This document shows, one piece after another, positions 15,393 through 23,613 of a stretch of DNA of 64,000 nucleotides (position 1 is the first letter of the stretch; each line of letters begins with the position of its first letter). Location: assembly GCF_000818175.1 (NCBI RefSeq), contig NZ_JTIY01000003.1, positions 4,976 through 68,975 on the forward strand, written 5' to 3'. The notes beneath the pieces are model-generated. The model was not told the origin of the DNA. It saw only the letters and a program-made list of their open reading frames with translations, and did not search any database. A program made the position numbers and the translations under genes. This DNA is from Streptomyces sp. AcH 505 (GTDB taxonomy: Bacteria; Actinomycetota; Actinomycetes; Streptomycetales; Streptomycetaceae).

Positions 15393-15976
15393 CGGTTGGT
15401 CTCCTTGCCGTAGCGACGGGTTCGGTGGCTGCTGTGCTGGGGGCAGGTGACGAAGTGTCCGAAGTGCGGGTTGCGTCGGAGTTTGGTGCGGTCGCAGTCG
15501 CAGCCCACGGCCGGCCCGCTCGTGTACGCCAACACCCGGTCCGCGGTGAGCCACTTCGTGCGGAGCAGGGCGCGGCGTGAGTCGTCCCGGCCGAACGCCA
15601 GTGCAGCGACGGACGCGACGACGTCCGCCAGGCGGGCCAGGGAACGGCGCAGCACATCCCGCTCCGCCTGCAACCCCGCAATCCGCTTCCGTAGGGCTTC
15701 GGAGTCGTCTGCGTCGAGGTGCTTATCGATGGCGTCCCTCAGTTCTCTGAGCGCTTCAGTGCTGATACCGACGTCCACCGACCACACCTGCGTGATGTCC
15801 ACGTAGTCCACCTCCGGGAAGTGGATGGTCACGCCTTCGTCGTCGTCGGGGTGGTTCGGGACGACACGGACGCCCTGGGGTCCGCAGTCCGGGGCCGGGC
15901 ACTCGTGTCGGGCGCGACGGTGAGTCTCCAGCCCCCCGTGCACGCCAGGGCCCTGATGCGTCTCCTGCTCGGTCAT
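15389..15976 (-). CDS. Hypothetical protein with Cys/His ends
   Basis: A 195-residue protein with ATG 15976 chosen for its AAGGAG site; ATG 16015, coupled to the upstream stop, is the alternative. Near the N-terminus are HRRARHECPAPDC residues and near the C-terminus CDCDRTKLRRNPHFGHFVTC, so two zinc sites are possible. Between them is a long helix (DDSEALRKRIAGLQAERDVL). Unknown function. Confidence 0.65.
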   Translation of the reverse strand: MTEQETHQGPGVHGGLETHRRARHECPAPDCGPQGVRVVPNHPDDDEGVTIHFPEVDYVDITQVWSVDVGISTEALRELRDAIDKHLDADDSEALRKRIAGLQAERDVLRRSLARLADVVASVAALAFGRDDSRRALLRTKWLTADRVLAYTSGPAVGCDCDRTKLRRNPHFGHFVTCPQHSSHRTRRYGKETNR

Positions 15977-16011
15977 GCTGCTCCTTGGGTTCGGGTTGTC
16001 GGGGGCGCCGC

Positions 16012-16245
16012 TCATGACGTTGGTCTGCGGGTGGTGCCCTTGGGGGCCCGGTGCGCCCCACGCCGGCGTCGGACGGATGCTTCGACCGGGTCGGATATGA
16101 AGGCGACCAGCACACTGATGGCGGCTGCTCCGCCCAGGGCGGCCCAGAGGTGCAGGCCGATGACGGCCAGGAGGATCCCGTACGCCAGTGACGCGGTGAG
16201 AACGAGAGCCAGGTAGACGGGGTTGTTGAGGGTTCTTCGGGTCAC
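16012..16245 (-). CDS. Two-pass membrane protein
   Basis: A 77-residue protein with two membrane helices (about 8-26 and 31-50: NPVYLALVLTASLAYGILLA and LWAALGGAAAISVLVAFI) and a basic cytoplasmic tail (RRRRGAHRAPKGTTRR). GTG 16245 has AGGAGGGCACC upstream. Unknown role in the early operon. Confidence 0.65.
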   Translation of the reverse strand: MTRRTLNNPVYLALVLTASLAYGILLAVIGLHLWAALGGAAAISVLVAFISDPVEASVRRRRGAHRAPKGTTRRPTS

Positions 16246-16351
16246 GGTGCCCTCCTGGAAACGGATGTGACGGTGGGTTACGAACAGGTGGGATGTACTG
16301 GCGAGTACGGGTCTCAGCCCCGGAGGGAAGGACACCTTGCCCCCGAGCCGG

Positions 16352-16813
16352 TCACGCTGCGTGCAACCCGGCGCGGATCTCAGGCGTCACATCCACCCGA
16401 ACCAACTGCAGAGCAACCGCCAACGCCGCCGCATGCGCACGATCCCGAGCCCCAAGACGCCTACGGGCCCCATGGATCTGCGCAACGACCGTGTGCTCAG
16501 ACCGTGCCAACACCTCCGCAATCTCCCTGTTGGTACGACCGGCGGCAACCAGCTCGAGGACCTGCACCCACTGGGCCGGCAACTCCACGACCGGCACCGC
16601 CCGCAGGAGACCCTGGCCGAACGCGATCCGAACCGCGTGCGCCTGGTTCGACGCCCCGAGCTTCTTCATCGCACTGGAGGCGTAGTTGTGTACGGACGGC
16701 TTCGCGAGGAACAGGTCGGCTGCGATCTGGCTGTAGCTGGCCCCGTCGGAGAACGCCTGGAGGATCTGCACTTCGCGGTCGGTGAGGGGCAGACCGAATC
16801 GTGTGGCACGCAT
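16352..16813 (-). CDS. Tandem LuxR-type HTH protein
   Basis: A 153-residue protein made of two GerE/LuxR DNA-binding domains and nothing else: residues 9-68 (LTDREVQILQAFSDGASYSQ onwards) and 80-140 (WVQVLELVAAGRTNREIAEV onwards). Both keep the pattern of a recognition helix followed by a K/R-x-LGA turn (MKKLGASNQAHA, RRRLGARDRAHA), so they arose by duplication. There is no receiver or ligand domain, so it is not a two-component regulator. GGGAGG precedes ATG 16813. Likely a sequence-specific transcription regulator that binds as an internal dimer. Confidence 0.8.
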   Translation of the reverse strand: MRATRFGLPLTDREVQILQAFSDGASYSQIAADLFLAKPSVHNYASSAMKKLGASNQAHAVRIAFGQGLLRAVPVVELPAQWVQVLELVAAGRTNREIAEVLARSEHTVVAQIHGARRRLGARDRAHAAALAVALQLVRVDVTPEIRAGLHAA

Positions 16814-16832
16814 CAAGACCTCCCGGGCGCAG

Positions 16833-17405
16833 TCACGACACGCCCCCGAAGTCCTGCAGCGGCTGGCCGGCCGGCAGGTACAGCGGGTGCCGGGGCTGCC
16901 CGGACGACGTCGTCCCCAGGCACGACAAGGCCACCCCCTGCTTACGCAGCCCCGCAACAACCTCACGACCACGCTCAACAGCCACCGGGAACGCACCCCA
17001 CGCCACGATCACCCCGTTACCGGCGGTGGACGCGCGACGTATGAACGCATCCCCGTACCGGCCGACCGGGTTCGGATGGGTGATCAGGTCCTTCGGGCGG
17101 GGTGAGCACAGGGAGAACAGGTTGACCACGACAACCCCACCCGCACCCTCACGCCGGGCGAACCCGGTCGGCCCGGCCAAGCGCCGGATGGTCGGGTCAT
17201 CGGTGAGGGCGTTCGCCGTGGACGGGTTGAGCATCAGGAACACCAGCGGCCGGACTGTGGGGTCCCAGATGCGGGTGAGGAGGTACCGGTACTCGCGGCG
17301 GGGGCTGTCGAATATTACGGCCGCGCACCCGCCGGCGAGGTCGGTGGACTGCTCCACGTGCACGTCCAGGTCCATGTCGGGCGGCATCAGCGTCAGGGTG
17401 CTCAC
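16833..17405 (-). CDS. DUF1643 family protein
   Basis: A 190-residue protein matching DUF1643 by RPLVFLMLNPSTANALTDDP, VVVVNLFSLCSPRPKDL and VIVAWGAFP. The family is widespread in bacteria and phages and its activity is unknown. GTG 17405 overlaps the previous stop as GTGA. The length is usual for the family. Confidence 0.8.
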   Translation of the reverse strand: MSTLTLMPPDMDLDVHVEQSTDLAGGCAAVIFDSPRREYRYLLTRIWDPTVRPLVFLMLNPSTANALTDDPTIRRLAGPTGFARREGAGGVVVVNLFSLCSPRPKDLITHPNPVGRYGDAFIRRASTAGNGVIVAWGAFPVAVERGREVVAGLRKQGVALSCLGTTSSGQPRHPLYLPAGQPLQDFGGVS

Positions 17406-17917
17406 TCGGCACCACCCCGCTCCGGCTCCGGGGCCATGACGATGGTGCGGCTGCCGAGGAACTTGTTGAACTCCGCTTCCGGCATCCACCAGCACTCGCA
17501 GCCCCACACCGTCCCGCCACCGTCCAGGTCCAGGCGCGGGTTCAGGTCCATCTGCGCCAGCAGCTCAACAACCTGTTCATCCACAGTCATGGACGCCCGG
17601 TGGGCTTCTCGTTCGGCACGGATACGCCGGTACTCCACCAGCTCGAGGTCGGCTTCCTCCTGGGTCCGCTTCCCTGCCGTCACGGTCTCCCCGAGCGTCC
17701 GGACCATCCACGCGTCGTCAGCGGCCCGCAGTTCGTCGGTGTTGTCGACATCCGACTCGATGACGTTGCGTGCCATCTGCCGGGTCTCCTCCGACCAGTT
17801 CCCGGACCCGGGGCGGGGAAAGTCCCCGGCGTACACGCCACGCCCGTAGAGGCGGACCGTGGTGTCTGTGGCATCCCGGACGGCTGCGATACGGGAACCG
17901 ACCGCGTAGGCGCTCAC
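17402..17917 (-). CDS. Hypothetical protein
   Basis: A 171-residue protein, GTGA-coupled on both sides. It contains a helical central region (EETRQMARNVIESDVDNTDE) and a C-terminal WGCECWWMPEAEF stretch. No domain recognised. Confidence 0.65.
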   Translation of the reverse strand: MSAYAVGSRIAAVRDATDTTVRLYGRGVYAGDFPRPGSGNWSEETRQMARNVIESDVDNTDELRAADDAWMVRTLGETVTAGKRTQEEADLELVEYRRIRAEREAHRASMTVDEQVVELLAQMDLNPRLDLDGGGTVWGCECWWMPEAEFNKFLGSRTIVMAPEPERGGAE

Positions 17918-18432
17918 AGGGTGCGTTCCGAGTTCATGAGGCAGCTGCCGGGGTCGATGCCGTCGCAGTTGTCGCAGGCGTGCGTGCAGCCCGGGTAGGA
18001 CGTGGTGGCCGGGTGTCCGCCCTCTGCAACGTTCCGGATCAGGGCGACGCTGTCCGCCGGCGCATACACGTCCGGGGCCTGCCCATGCCAGTGCTCGACC
18101 AGGTCCGCAGCGTCGGTCATCCCCCGACGGTGCGCAGCGTCGGCAGCGGCACGCACGATCGGCAGGACAGCAGCGGCCAGGTCGGCGTCATCGACACGGG
18201 AGGACTGCGCCCGAATCGCGGCGGCGATCTGCTCGCCGATCTCCTTGTCCTGCCCGGTGACGCCGCGGTAGGCGGTGACGAGTCGCCCGATCGCGTCAAC
18301 GTGCTCCCCCGCCTCCTCCGGCTGGCCGTGCTTGGTGAAGTCGATGGCGTGCTTGGCGCTGTCGGCGATGCCCCGCAGGTAGCCCTTCTGCAGGTCGACG
18401 GGTAGGGCAGTGGTGCTGTTCAGGTCGGGCAT
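17914..18432 (-). CDS. Helical hypothetical protein
   Basis: A 172-residue protein behind AAGGAGAGC. Mostly helical (LQKGYLRGIADSAKHAIDFT), with a C-terminal Cys/His set (PGCTHACDNCDGIDPGSC) that may bind zinc. No known family. It belongs to the long leftward operon. Confidence 0.65.
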   Translation of the reverse strand: MPDLNSTTALPVDLQKGYLRGIADSAKHAIDFTKHGQPEEAGEHVDAIGRLVTAYRGVTGQDKEIGEQIAAAIRAQSSRVDDADLAAAVLPIVRAAADAAHRRGMTDAADLVEHWHGQAPDVYAPADSVALIRNVAEGGHPATTSYPGCTHACDNCDGIDPGSCLMNSERTL

Positions 18433-18435
18433 GGG

Positions 18436-18702
18436 TCAGCTCTCCTTGCCGTCGGTGCGCCAGTGGTCAGGCAGGCGGTCGAAGGCCCCGCCGTACATCA
18501 CCTCCAGCTCGTGGCGCATCCGCTCGTTCTTGGTCCGCAGCTGCTCCATCTCGTCGCCGCGGCCCAGGGCACGGTCCAGGGCGTCGACCTGCCATGCCGC
18601 CAACTCCTCAGGCACGGACCGACCTGGGCAATGCGAGCACCACCCGAGCACGTGATGGGACGGGGTGCTGTGTCCTAGCGGGGTTTCGGGGTCAGCAGTC
18701 AT
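18436..18702 (-). CDS. Small Cys/coiled-coil protein
   Basis: An 88-residue protein with WCSHCPG near residue 21 and a helical segment (MEQLRTKNERMRHELEVMYG). The ribosome site is GAGGAGAACTGACCC. Unknown function. Confidence 0.65.
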   Translation of the reverse strand: MTADPETPLGHSTPSHHVLGWCSHCPGRSVPEELAAWQVDALDRALGRGDEMEQLRTKNERMRHELEVMYGGAFDRLPDHWRTDGKES

Positions 18703-18705
18703 GGG

Positions 18706-18954
18706 TCAGTTCTCCTCGGGGGTGAGGGCGGTCAGGGGTCGGATGGTGTGGTGGATGCGGGTGGGTTGGGCGTCGGGCTTGGGGCGGTGCGCGTGGCCGG
18801 GGCAGAAGTCGGCACTGTCACCGCCCACATCCCAGCCCTGCTGTTCGGCCAGGGCGTACGCCTGGGTTTCGTCGGCGGTACCGGTCGGCAGGAACTGTCC
18901 GCACATCCCATGCGGGCCGGACCGGTCGCAGCGCACGACCAGGGCGAGGCTCAT
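18706..18954 (-). CDS. Small Cys protein next to the paralogue
   Basis: An 82-residue protein starting one base inside the previous stop (TGATG). VVRCDRSGPHGMCGQFLPTG and DSADFCPGH give three Cys and a His as possible metal ligands. It occupies the same position relative to 18954-19346 as the zinc-ribbon gene at 6065 does to 5661. Confidence 0.65.
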   Translation of the reverse strand: MSLALVVRCDRSGPHGMCGQFLPTGTADETQAYALAEQQGWDVGGDSADFCPGHAHRPKPDAQPTRIHHTIRPLTALTPEEN

Positions 18955-19346
18955 CAGAACTTCCACCATCCGTTGTAGCCGTCGGGGATGGCCGGGTAGT
19001 TGGCGAGCATCGGCCGCAGCACGGCCAGGTGCGCCTCGATCACGTCGAGCTTCTGCGCACCCCAGTAGTTCTCGCCGTCCCACCGGCCGTCGCAGTCACC
19101 GCCATACCGGCCGTCGTCGTGACGGGTGACGAACTCGGTGCCGTCAGCGGGCTCGGTGTCCTGGAAGTCCCACAGGGTCCCGACGCAGGCGACCGTGACG
19201 CCCTGCTTCCGGCGGAACCAGACGGCGTTGATCCGGCCGAAGTAGAAGCTGCTTCCGTCCCGGCGGTCCTTCTTGGCTGTCCGCAGCGAGCCGAGGTCGA
19301 TGGCGTAGGGGCGGCGACTAATGAGGAACCGGTCTTCTCGGATCAA
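18954..19346 (-). CDS. Hypothetical protein, paralogue of the 5661-6065 product
   Basis: A 130-residue protein with a TTG start at 19346 supported by AAGGAG upstream. The IREDRFLISRRPYAI N-terminus, the VWFRRKQG block, the YGGD/GRWDGE-YWG centre and the GYNGWWKF C-terminus all match the rightward gene at 5661. The copies are about half identical by eye. The middle differs most (20-residue segment after residue 20). Function unknown, but keeping two copies suggests dosage or divergence of role. Confidence 0.75.
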   Translation of the reverse strand: MIREDRFLISRRPYAIDLGSLRTAKKDRRDGSSFYFGRINAVWFRRKQGVTVACVGTLWDFQDTEPADGTEFVTRHDDGRYGGDCDGRWDGENYWGAQKLDVIEAHLAVLRPMLANYPAIPDGYNGWWKF

Positions 19347-19367
19347 GATGGGTCTCCTTATGTGGGA

Positions 19368-19414
19368 GGGCCGCCCGGCCGGGCTGCGACACCGTGGTGC
19401 TGGCCGGGCGGCCC
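19368..19414 (-). terminator. Hairpin between small genes
   Basis: GGGCCGCCCGGCC pairs perfectly with GGCCGGGCGGCCC (13 bp) around a 21-nt loop. It lies between 19450 and the TTG gene. It may attenuate the operon or process the mRNA. Confidence 0.55.
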
Positions 19415-19449
19415 GTTCGTGGTGGGGGGTGGTGCTGGTGACGTGCGGG

Positions 19450-19581
19450 TCAGTACTCGCGGCGGTCGACGGTGATGGTCGGCTTCCACGGGGCGACCGC
19501 TTCCTCGATACGGGCCTGGATTTCGTCCAGGTCGTCTTGGGTGAGGTCGCTCAGGTCGATGTGGATGTCGGCGGCGATCAC
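19450..19581 (-). CDS. Small acidic protein
   Basis: A 43-residue protein from GTG 19581 with AGGAGG four bases upstream. It reads as strand-helix-strand (IAADIHIDLSDLTQDDLDEI, then ITVDRREY). No motif is recognised. Confidence 0.5.
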   Translation of the reverse strand: MIAADIHIDLSDLTQDDLDEIQARIEEAVAPWKPTITVDRREY

Positions 19582-19613
19582 GGGGCCTCCTGTGTCGGTT
19601 TTGGGTGGTGCGA

Positions 19614-19652
19614 CCGGACACCCCACGCAGGGGGGTTGGGTGGGGTGTCCGG
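19614..19652 (-). terminator. Inverted repeat hairpin
   Basis: CCGGACACCCCA and TGGGGTGTCCGG pair over 12 bp with a 15-nt loop, between the genes at 19697 and 19450. There is no U-tract; it may limit read-through. Confidence 0.5.
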
Positions 19653-19696
19653 CCCGTCGGGTCCCGTCGGGGGATGCAGGACCCGGGCTTGGGTGG

Positions 19697-19876
19697 TTAG
19701 GGGGTGACGCGGTAGTAGCGGGCGTCGTACCCGTGGATGGTGTTCTGTGCGGCATGGGTGGGGGCGGTGGTGGTGAGGAGGTGGTCGGTGACCTGAGCTA
19801 CGTGTTCGTCGGGGACGGTCACGACGGAGTCGGGGACGGTGTAGCCATCGGGGTCCGTAAGGCGGAGTTCCTGCAC
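19697..19876 (-). CDS. Small protein, first gene of operator-3 operon
   Basis: A 59-residue protein from GTG 19876. The frame is open to 19978, but that would place the operator inside the gene. It reads as a small beta-rich protein (QELRLTDPDGYTVPDSVVTV). It heads a leftward operon of about fifteen genes ending at the double terminator near 13.5 kb. Confidence 0.6.
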   Translation of the reverse strand: MQELRLTDPDGYTVPDSVVTVPDEHVAQVTDHLLTTTAPTHAAQNTIHGYDARYYRVTP

Positions 19877-19923
19877 GCGGGTGCCCCCATGAGGTGGCGA
19901 GTGGCGGGTTGTTGGCCCTGCCC

Positions 19924-19958
19924 ACTCTAACGTCAATGTAGTGCGATGGCAATACATT
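19924..19958 (-). promoter_or_regulatory. Regulated promoter, operator copy 3
   Basis: Palindrome 19935-19958 covers the minus-strand -35 TTGCCA (19952-19947). The -10 TAGAGT is at 19929-19924, spacing 17. It drives the long leftward operon starting at 19876. Confidence 0.85.
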
Positions 19959-19974
19959 GACAGTTCGGGTCCAA

Positions 19975-20010
19975 CCAAAAGGGGCCCAACCCCACCCGGG
20001 AGTCAGACCC
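19975..20010 (-). terminator. Probable terminator after SSB
   Basis: On the minus strand a G-rich stem (GGGG..GGCCCC) is followed by TTTTGG, 20-50 bases after the ssb stop and just before operator copy 3. The stem is shorter than in other terminators here. Confidence 0.5.
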
Positions 20011-20029
20011 CTACCGCGAACCAGCAGGT

Positions 20030-20530
20030 CTAAAAGGGAGGTTCATCCGACCAGCCGCCACCCTGCTGCCCCGCCGACTGCGACGCCCACGGATCCTCCG
20101 CACCACGCCCCTGCGACTGGCGGCCCTGCTGCGCCGGCTGCTGCTGGCCCTGCCCACCTCCGCTGCCTGACGCCTTCGTCACCTTCGCCGTGGCGCGGAG
20201 CAGCGAGGGGGCCACTTCCTCGACATCCAACTCAAAAACCGTCCGCTTGACCCCTTCCCGGTCCTCGTACGACCGCTGCTTCAACCGGCCCTGCACGATG
20301 ACCCGCATCCCCTTCTCCAACGTCGAAGCCGCATTCTCCGCAGCCTGCCGCCAAACCGAGCAGGTCAGAAACAGCCCCTCGCCGTCCTTCCAGGCGTTCG
20401 TCTGCTTGTCGAAGATCCGAGGCGTGGACGCAACCCGGAACTGGCAGACCGCAGCGCCCGACGGGGTGAACTTCAGGTTCGGCTCGTCGACCAGATTGCC
20501 AACCAGGGTGATCATCGTTTCGCCAGCCAT
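20030..20530 (-). CDS. ssb: Single-stranded DNA-binding protein
   Basis: A 166-residue SSB. The OB fold spans residues 1-110 ([62 protein letters not shown]). A Gly/Gln-rich linker follows, and the C-terminal tip WSDEPPF is the standard acidic tail that recruits replication and repair partners. ATG 20530 overlaps the previous stop by one base. It is the last gene of the operator-4 operon, together with RusA and upstream of the Sak4-like annealing system. Confidence 0.95.
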   Translation of the reverse strand: MAGETMITLVGNLVDEPNLKFTPSGAAVCQFRVASTPRIFDKQTNAWKDGEGLFLTCSVWRQAAENAASTLEKGMRVIVQGRLKQRSYEDREGVKRTVFELDVEEVAPSLLRATAKVTKASGSGGGQGQQQPAQQGRQSQGRGAEDPWASQSAGQQGGGWSDEPPF

Positions 20531-21462
20531 CAGGCTGCACTCCTCATGTCGTCACGGGTCATGTCCTTGTCCTGCAGCGAGACGTACACCCGCCGCCACG
20601 GCACCGGCCGGCCCTCAGCACGGGCCGCGGCCTTCAAGCGCTCCCACGACCTCGAGACCGCGTCCGCGCTCATCTCCATACGCGCACCGACCTCATCCGG
20701 GGTCAGGTTCGTCCACTCCATCAGGTGCTGGATGGCCTGCCGGCGCCCCTCGTTGCCGAGCACCACCGACTCCCCCAGCAGGAACCGGTCGACGACGTTG
20801 GCCCCCTCGGTCGGGCGAGGCGCTGCAGCGTCCATCTGCGGAAGCGCCTTCGGGTCGTCGATCGTGTCGTCATCCCACGCCAACGGAGGGGCCCAACCGT
20901 GGCTCTCTGCCAGCCGTCGGGTCTTCCACGATGCCCCGACCCTCATGGCCAGCGCGTCGTACGCCTGCCTGATGGCGCGGTCCCTGTCCAGTGCCAGTGT
21001 CGACCAGTGACCGACCGCCAGGCCGCTGATGAAGTCCCGCGACAGCCCGGACACTGCAGCGATCTCGTGCTGGTAGTGGCCAAGAGCGTACAAAGCTCTC
21101 AGTCGGCGTACAGCGCCCAGCGACGATACGTTTCCCAAGGTCACTGGGGAAGACGCCTGCACTGCCATGATCCCCAGTGCGTTTCTGCGGAGAACAGTCT
21201 TCCGATGGCCCAGTGCAACCTTCGCAATAGTGGTCGCGCTGACTCCCGAGACTCCGGCTATCTGGCCGCTGCTCATGCCGCACTTCTGCAGCATCAACAC
21301 GTGGTTGCGCACAGGGCCGGCGGGGACAGACCGCGGCCGGCCCGCAAGACGGTCCAGGCGCCGTTCCGCGTCGGCTCGGGACGCAGCCCGGGTGCAGCGG
21401 GGGCACCTGCAGCCTTGCTTGTAGTCGCTCTGAGTGCCATGCCGGTCTGTCGACTTGCTCAT
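20530..21462 (-). CDS. HTH protein of the CRC-x2-C family, paralogue of 39153
   Basis: A 310-residue protein. The N-terminus has [20 protein letters not shown], a Cys cluster seen also at 36464 and, as CRCAPC, at 39153. Two HTH-like regions follow ([20 protein letters not shown] and [19 protein letters not shown]-type), then [17 protein letters not shown], which the 39153 product repeats as HNWAPVGCWDDDTIDAP. The C-terminal 70 residues hold a sigma-like HTH ([20 protein letters not shown]). It is likely a DNA-binding regulator. ATGA overlap with whiB upstream. Confidence 0.75.
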   Translation of the reverse strand: MSKSTDRHGTQSDYKQGCRCPRCTRAASRADAERRLDRLAGRPRSVPAGPVRNHVLMLQKCGMSSGQIAGVSGVSATTIAKVALGHRKTVLRRNALGIMAVQASSPVTLGNVSSLGAVRRLRALYALGHYQHEIAAVSGLSRDFISGLAVGHWSTLALDRDRAIRQAYDALAMRVGASWKTRRLAESHGWAPPLAWDDDTIDDPKALPQMDAAAPRPTEGANVVDRFLLGESVVLGNEGRRQAIQHLMEWTNLTPDEVGARMEMSADAVSRSWERLKAAARAEGRPVPWRRVYVSLQDKDMTRDDMRSAA

Positions 21463-21962
21463 GCCGACACCCCCACGTTCTGCATGGCCATGTCCAACGC
21501 CTCGGCAGTCATGGACTCCAGAGCCCGCTGGACGTTGCGGACGGTCTGCACGTTCGTGCCCATGGCGTCCGCGATGCCCTTCGGCTTCAACGTCTTCTCC
21601 AGCTCCAGGAACTCGCCCAGGCGGTGCTCGATGATGTGGTCCCGGGCGGATTTGCCGTCCCGGGCCCGCTCGTAGGCCTTGAGGCGGCGGCCCTGCAGCT
21701 TGCGCCGCTCCTTCTCCGTCATGCCACCCCACACCCCCGCCCCCTGCTTGGTGTCCAACGCCCATCCCAGGCACTCCCCCTGGACCGGGCACCGCTGGCA
21801 CACGCCCTTCGCCTGTTCGGCCTGCATCACCGCCTCATCCGACCCTCCGAGGGGGAAGAACAGGTCGGGGTCTTCGTTGGCGCAGGCGGACAGGTGACGC
21901 CAGTCGTGGGCGGGTCCGGGGGCTACGGCGTTTGTTATGGCACGGCCTGTCATCACGGTCAT
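21459..21962 (-). CDS. WhiB-family Fe-S regulator
   Basis: A 167-residue WhiB-like (Wbl) protein. The four cluster cysteines are C27, C55, C58 and C64, with ACANEDPDLFFP before the first, and GVWGG at 76-80 is the family turn. A basic segment follows (ERRKLQGRRLKAYERAR). Unlike most Wbl proteins, about 80 extra residues follow, including an HTH-like KPKGIADAMGTNVQTVRNV. It should bind a [4Fe-4S] cluster and act on transcription with the host sigma factor. Coupled by ATGA to both neighbours. Confidence 0.9.
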   Translation of the reverse strand: MTVMTGRAITNAVAPGPAHDWRHLSACANEDPDLFFPLGGSDEAVMQAEQAKGVCQRCPVQGECLGWALDTKQGAGVWGGMTEKERRKLQGRRLKAYERARDGKSARDHIIEHRLGEFLELEKTLKPKGIADAMGTNVQTVRNVQRALESMTAEALDMAMQNVGVSA

Positions 21963-22504
21963 TTGGGGTCTCCGGTGAGGGTGTAGAGGCGGATGATCGC
22001 GCCGGGCTGGTCGAGGGCTTCGGGGTGTTCGCCGGGGTAGACCTTGCGGGCGGTGAGTTCAGTGACTTGGGAGTCGTCCTTGATGACTCCGGATGCTGAG
22101 AGGGAGTCGAGGCATGCGCGGGCGTGGTGGTCGATGTCTGTGCTGTGTCGGGTGATGGGCCAGGTGCGGCGGCGTTTGGGGGCGGTCTTGGGTTTGGGGA
22201 CGGTGATGGTGACTTGGACGTTGGTGGGGGTGTTGGTGTAGAGGCCGTGTTCCTGTTTGGGGGTGCGGCAGGTAAGGCAGATGCCGTTCCAGTCGGTGTA
22301 GCCGTGGCAGCCGGTGGTGTCGCGGACGGCTTGGATGATGGCGTGGCGCCAGGGTTTGAGGGTTTTCTCGTTGGTGTGGCGGGCGCCGCGGCCTTTGCCG
22401 AGGAAGCTGATTTGGCCTTGGCCGGCGGGGGTGCCGTGGACGGTGATGAGGGCGACTTGCTGCCAGACCGTGCTGGGGAGGGAGTCGGGGGCTGTGAGGG
22501 TCAC
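21959..22504 (-). CDS. RusA-like Holliday junction resolvase
   Basis: A 181-residue endonuclease of the RusA family, which cuts branched recombination intermediates as a dimer. The match rests on VHGTPAGQGQ near residue 22, the RHSTDIDHHARACLDSL block (D123, D125, D133) and VIKDDSQVTELTARKVYPGE (D143, D144, K154), the usual Asp cluster and Lys. An insert at about 66-87 holds GICLTCRTPKQEHG, a CxxC pair not present in the enteric enzyme. GTG 22504 has GGAAGG upstream. It works with SSB and the Sak4-like ATPase in phage recombination. Confidence 0.85.
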   Translation of the reverse strand: MTLTAPDSLPSTVWQQVALITVHGTPAGQGQISFLGKGRGARHTNEKTLKPWRHAIIQAVRDTTGCHGYTDWNGICLTCRTPKQEHGLYTNTPTNVQVTITVPKPKTAPKRRRTWPITRHSTDIDHHARACLDSLSASGVIKDDSQVTELTARKVYPGEHPEALDQPGAIIRLYTLTGDPK

Positions 22505-22527
22505 TGGGGGCCTTCCGGTGGCGGCGG

Positions 22528-22893
22528 TTAGTGGACGCGCAGGACGGTCAGCGGCATGGCGCCGGGCGTGGCGGCGTCGGCGGTAGCCCAGTTGGCGACC
22601 CAGTCCCAGTCGGGGTCTTCGTCGTTCTCCGGGTTCGGGGCGTGGAACGTGGCCCAGACCTGCTTGATGTCGGGGAGCCAGTCCCGGCGGTAGCAGGTGG
22701 TGCAGTCCTGGAGGTTGAGCAGTCCGATGAAGAGGCGGGCGTGTCGGTTGAATGCGGCGAGGGCCCGTCGGGGGGTGTGGTGTCCGAGGGCGAACATCCA
22801 TTCGCCTTCTTCTCCGAGGTGGGCGACGGGGATGTCGAAGTGGGTGGCTTCCATGGTTTCGGGGGTGGGTCCGGGGGTGGTGATGGTGGTCAT
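22528..22893 (-). CDS. Hypothetical protein
   Basis: A 121-residue protein behind GGAGACC. It has FALGHHTPRRALAAFNRHAR, a DCTTCYRR Cys pair and a DWDWVANWAT segment. No family recognised. It lies directly upstream of the resolvase. Confidence 0.65.
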   Translation of the reverse strand: MTTITTPGPTPETMEATHFDIPVAHLGEEGEWMFALGHHTPRRALAAFNRHARLFIGLLNLQDCTTCYRRDWLPDIKQVWATFHAPNPENDEDPDWDWVANWATADAATPGAMPLTVLRVH

Positions 22894-22912
22894 GGTTGGT
22901 CTCCTGGGGTGG

Positions 22913-23134
22913 TTAGGCGGCGTATTCGGTGATGTGGATGGGGCCGTGGGGTCCGGTGCGGAGGTGGGTGGCTTGGCCTTGGCTGTGGCCTAGGTGGATG
23001 TGTTGGCAGTAGTGGCACCGGTAGGTGTGGAAGCCGGGTCCGCCTTCGCCGCGTATTTGGCGGGCTCGTCGGCGGGCTTGGCGTCTGCTGGTGAAGCGGG
23101 CTTTGCCGAGGCAGGCGATCTGGTACTCGGTCAT
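22913..23134 (-). CDS. Small basic zinc protein
   Basis: A 73-residue protein with FTSRRQARRRARQIRGEGG followed by TYRCHYCQHIHLGHSQG: CxxC and three histidines form a likely zinc finger. This small type (Arg-rich helix plus C-x2-C...HLGH) is common next to replication genes in actinophages. ATGA overlap with the gene upstream. Confidence 0.65.
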   Translation of the reverse strand: MTEYQIACLGKARFTSRRQARRRARQIRGEGGPGFHTYRCHYCQHIHLGHSQGQATHLRTGPHGPIHITEYAA

Positions 23135-23613
23135 GCGGCTTCGCGGGTGTTGCTGGCTTGGGCGCGGAGGGCTTGGCATTCGATGAGGCGGTAGGCGAGG
23201 ACGTCTTCGTAGAGGTGGGCTTTCTTCTCCCAGTCCTTGGTCCCTGTGGTGGCGAGTTGCTTGTGTACGTCGCGTAGGAGAGTTTTGAGAGACCAGCGCC
23301 AGCGGGTGAGGTTGTCGGGGTGCCGGAGGGCGAGGCGGTCTGCGGCGGTGGCGGTCTTCTTGGCGTCGGCGTCGACGAGGTCGGTGAAGTCGGTGGCGCT
23401 GAGGGTTTGGAGGCGTGCGACGTCTTGGGGCTGTGCCTCTTGGTCTGTGGGGAGTTCTTCGTTGAGGTTTCGGGTGAGGTGCCACAGGGCGCAGCGGCAT
23501 TTGTAGGGGTGGAGGGTGGCTTGGTGGAGGAAGTGGTCGGTGATGCGTTGCCGGTCGGCTGCTTGGTATGTGGGGTGTCCGATGCGCCAGGGGGTGGGGC
23601 AGACCTTCTTCAT
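23131..23613 (-). CDS. Helical hypothetical protein
   Basis: A 160-residue protein starting at ATG 23613 (ATGA overlap). Near residue 37, HPYKCRCALWHLTRN supplies C, C and H residues. The rest is helical (KKTATAADRLALRHPDNL). Function unknown. Confidence 0.65.
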   Translation of the reverse strand: MKKVCPTPWRIGHPTYQAADRQRITDHFLHQATLHPYKCRCALWHLTRNLNEELPTDQEAQPQDVARLQTLSATDFTDLVDADAKKTATAADRLALRHPDNLTRWRWSLKTLLRDVHKQLATTGTKDWEKKAHLYEDVLAYRLIECQALRAQASNTREAA

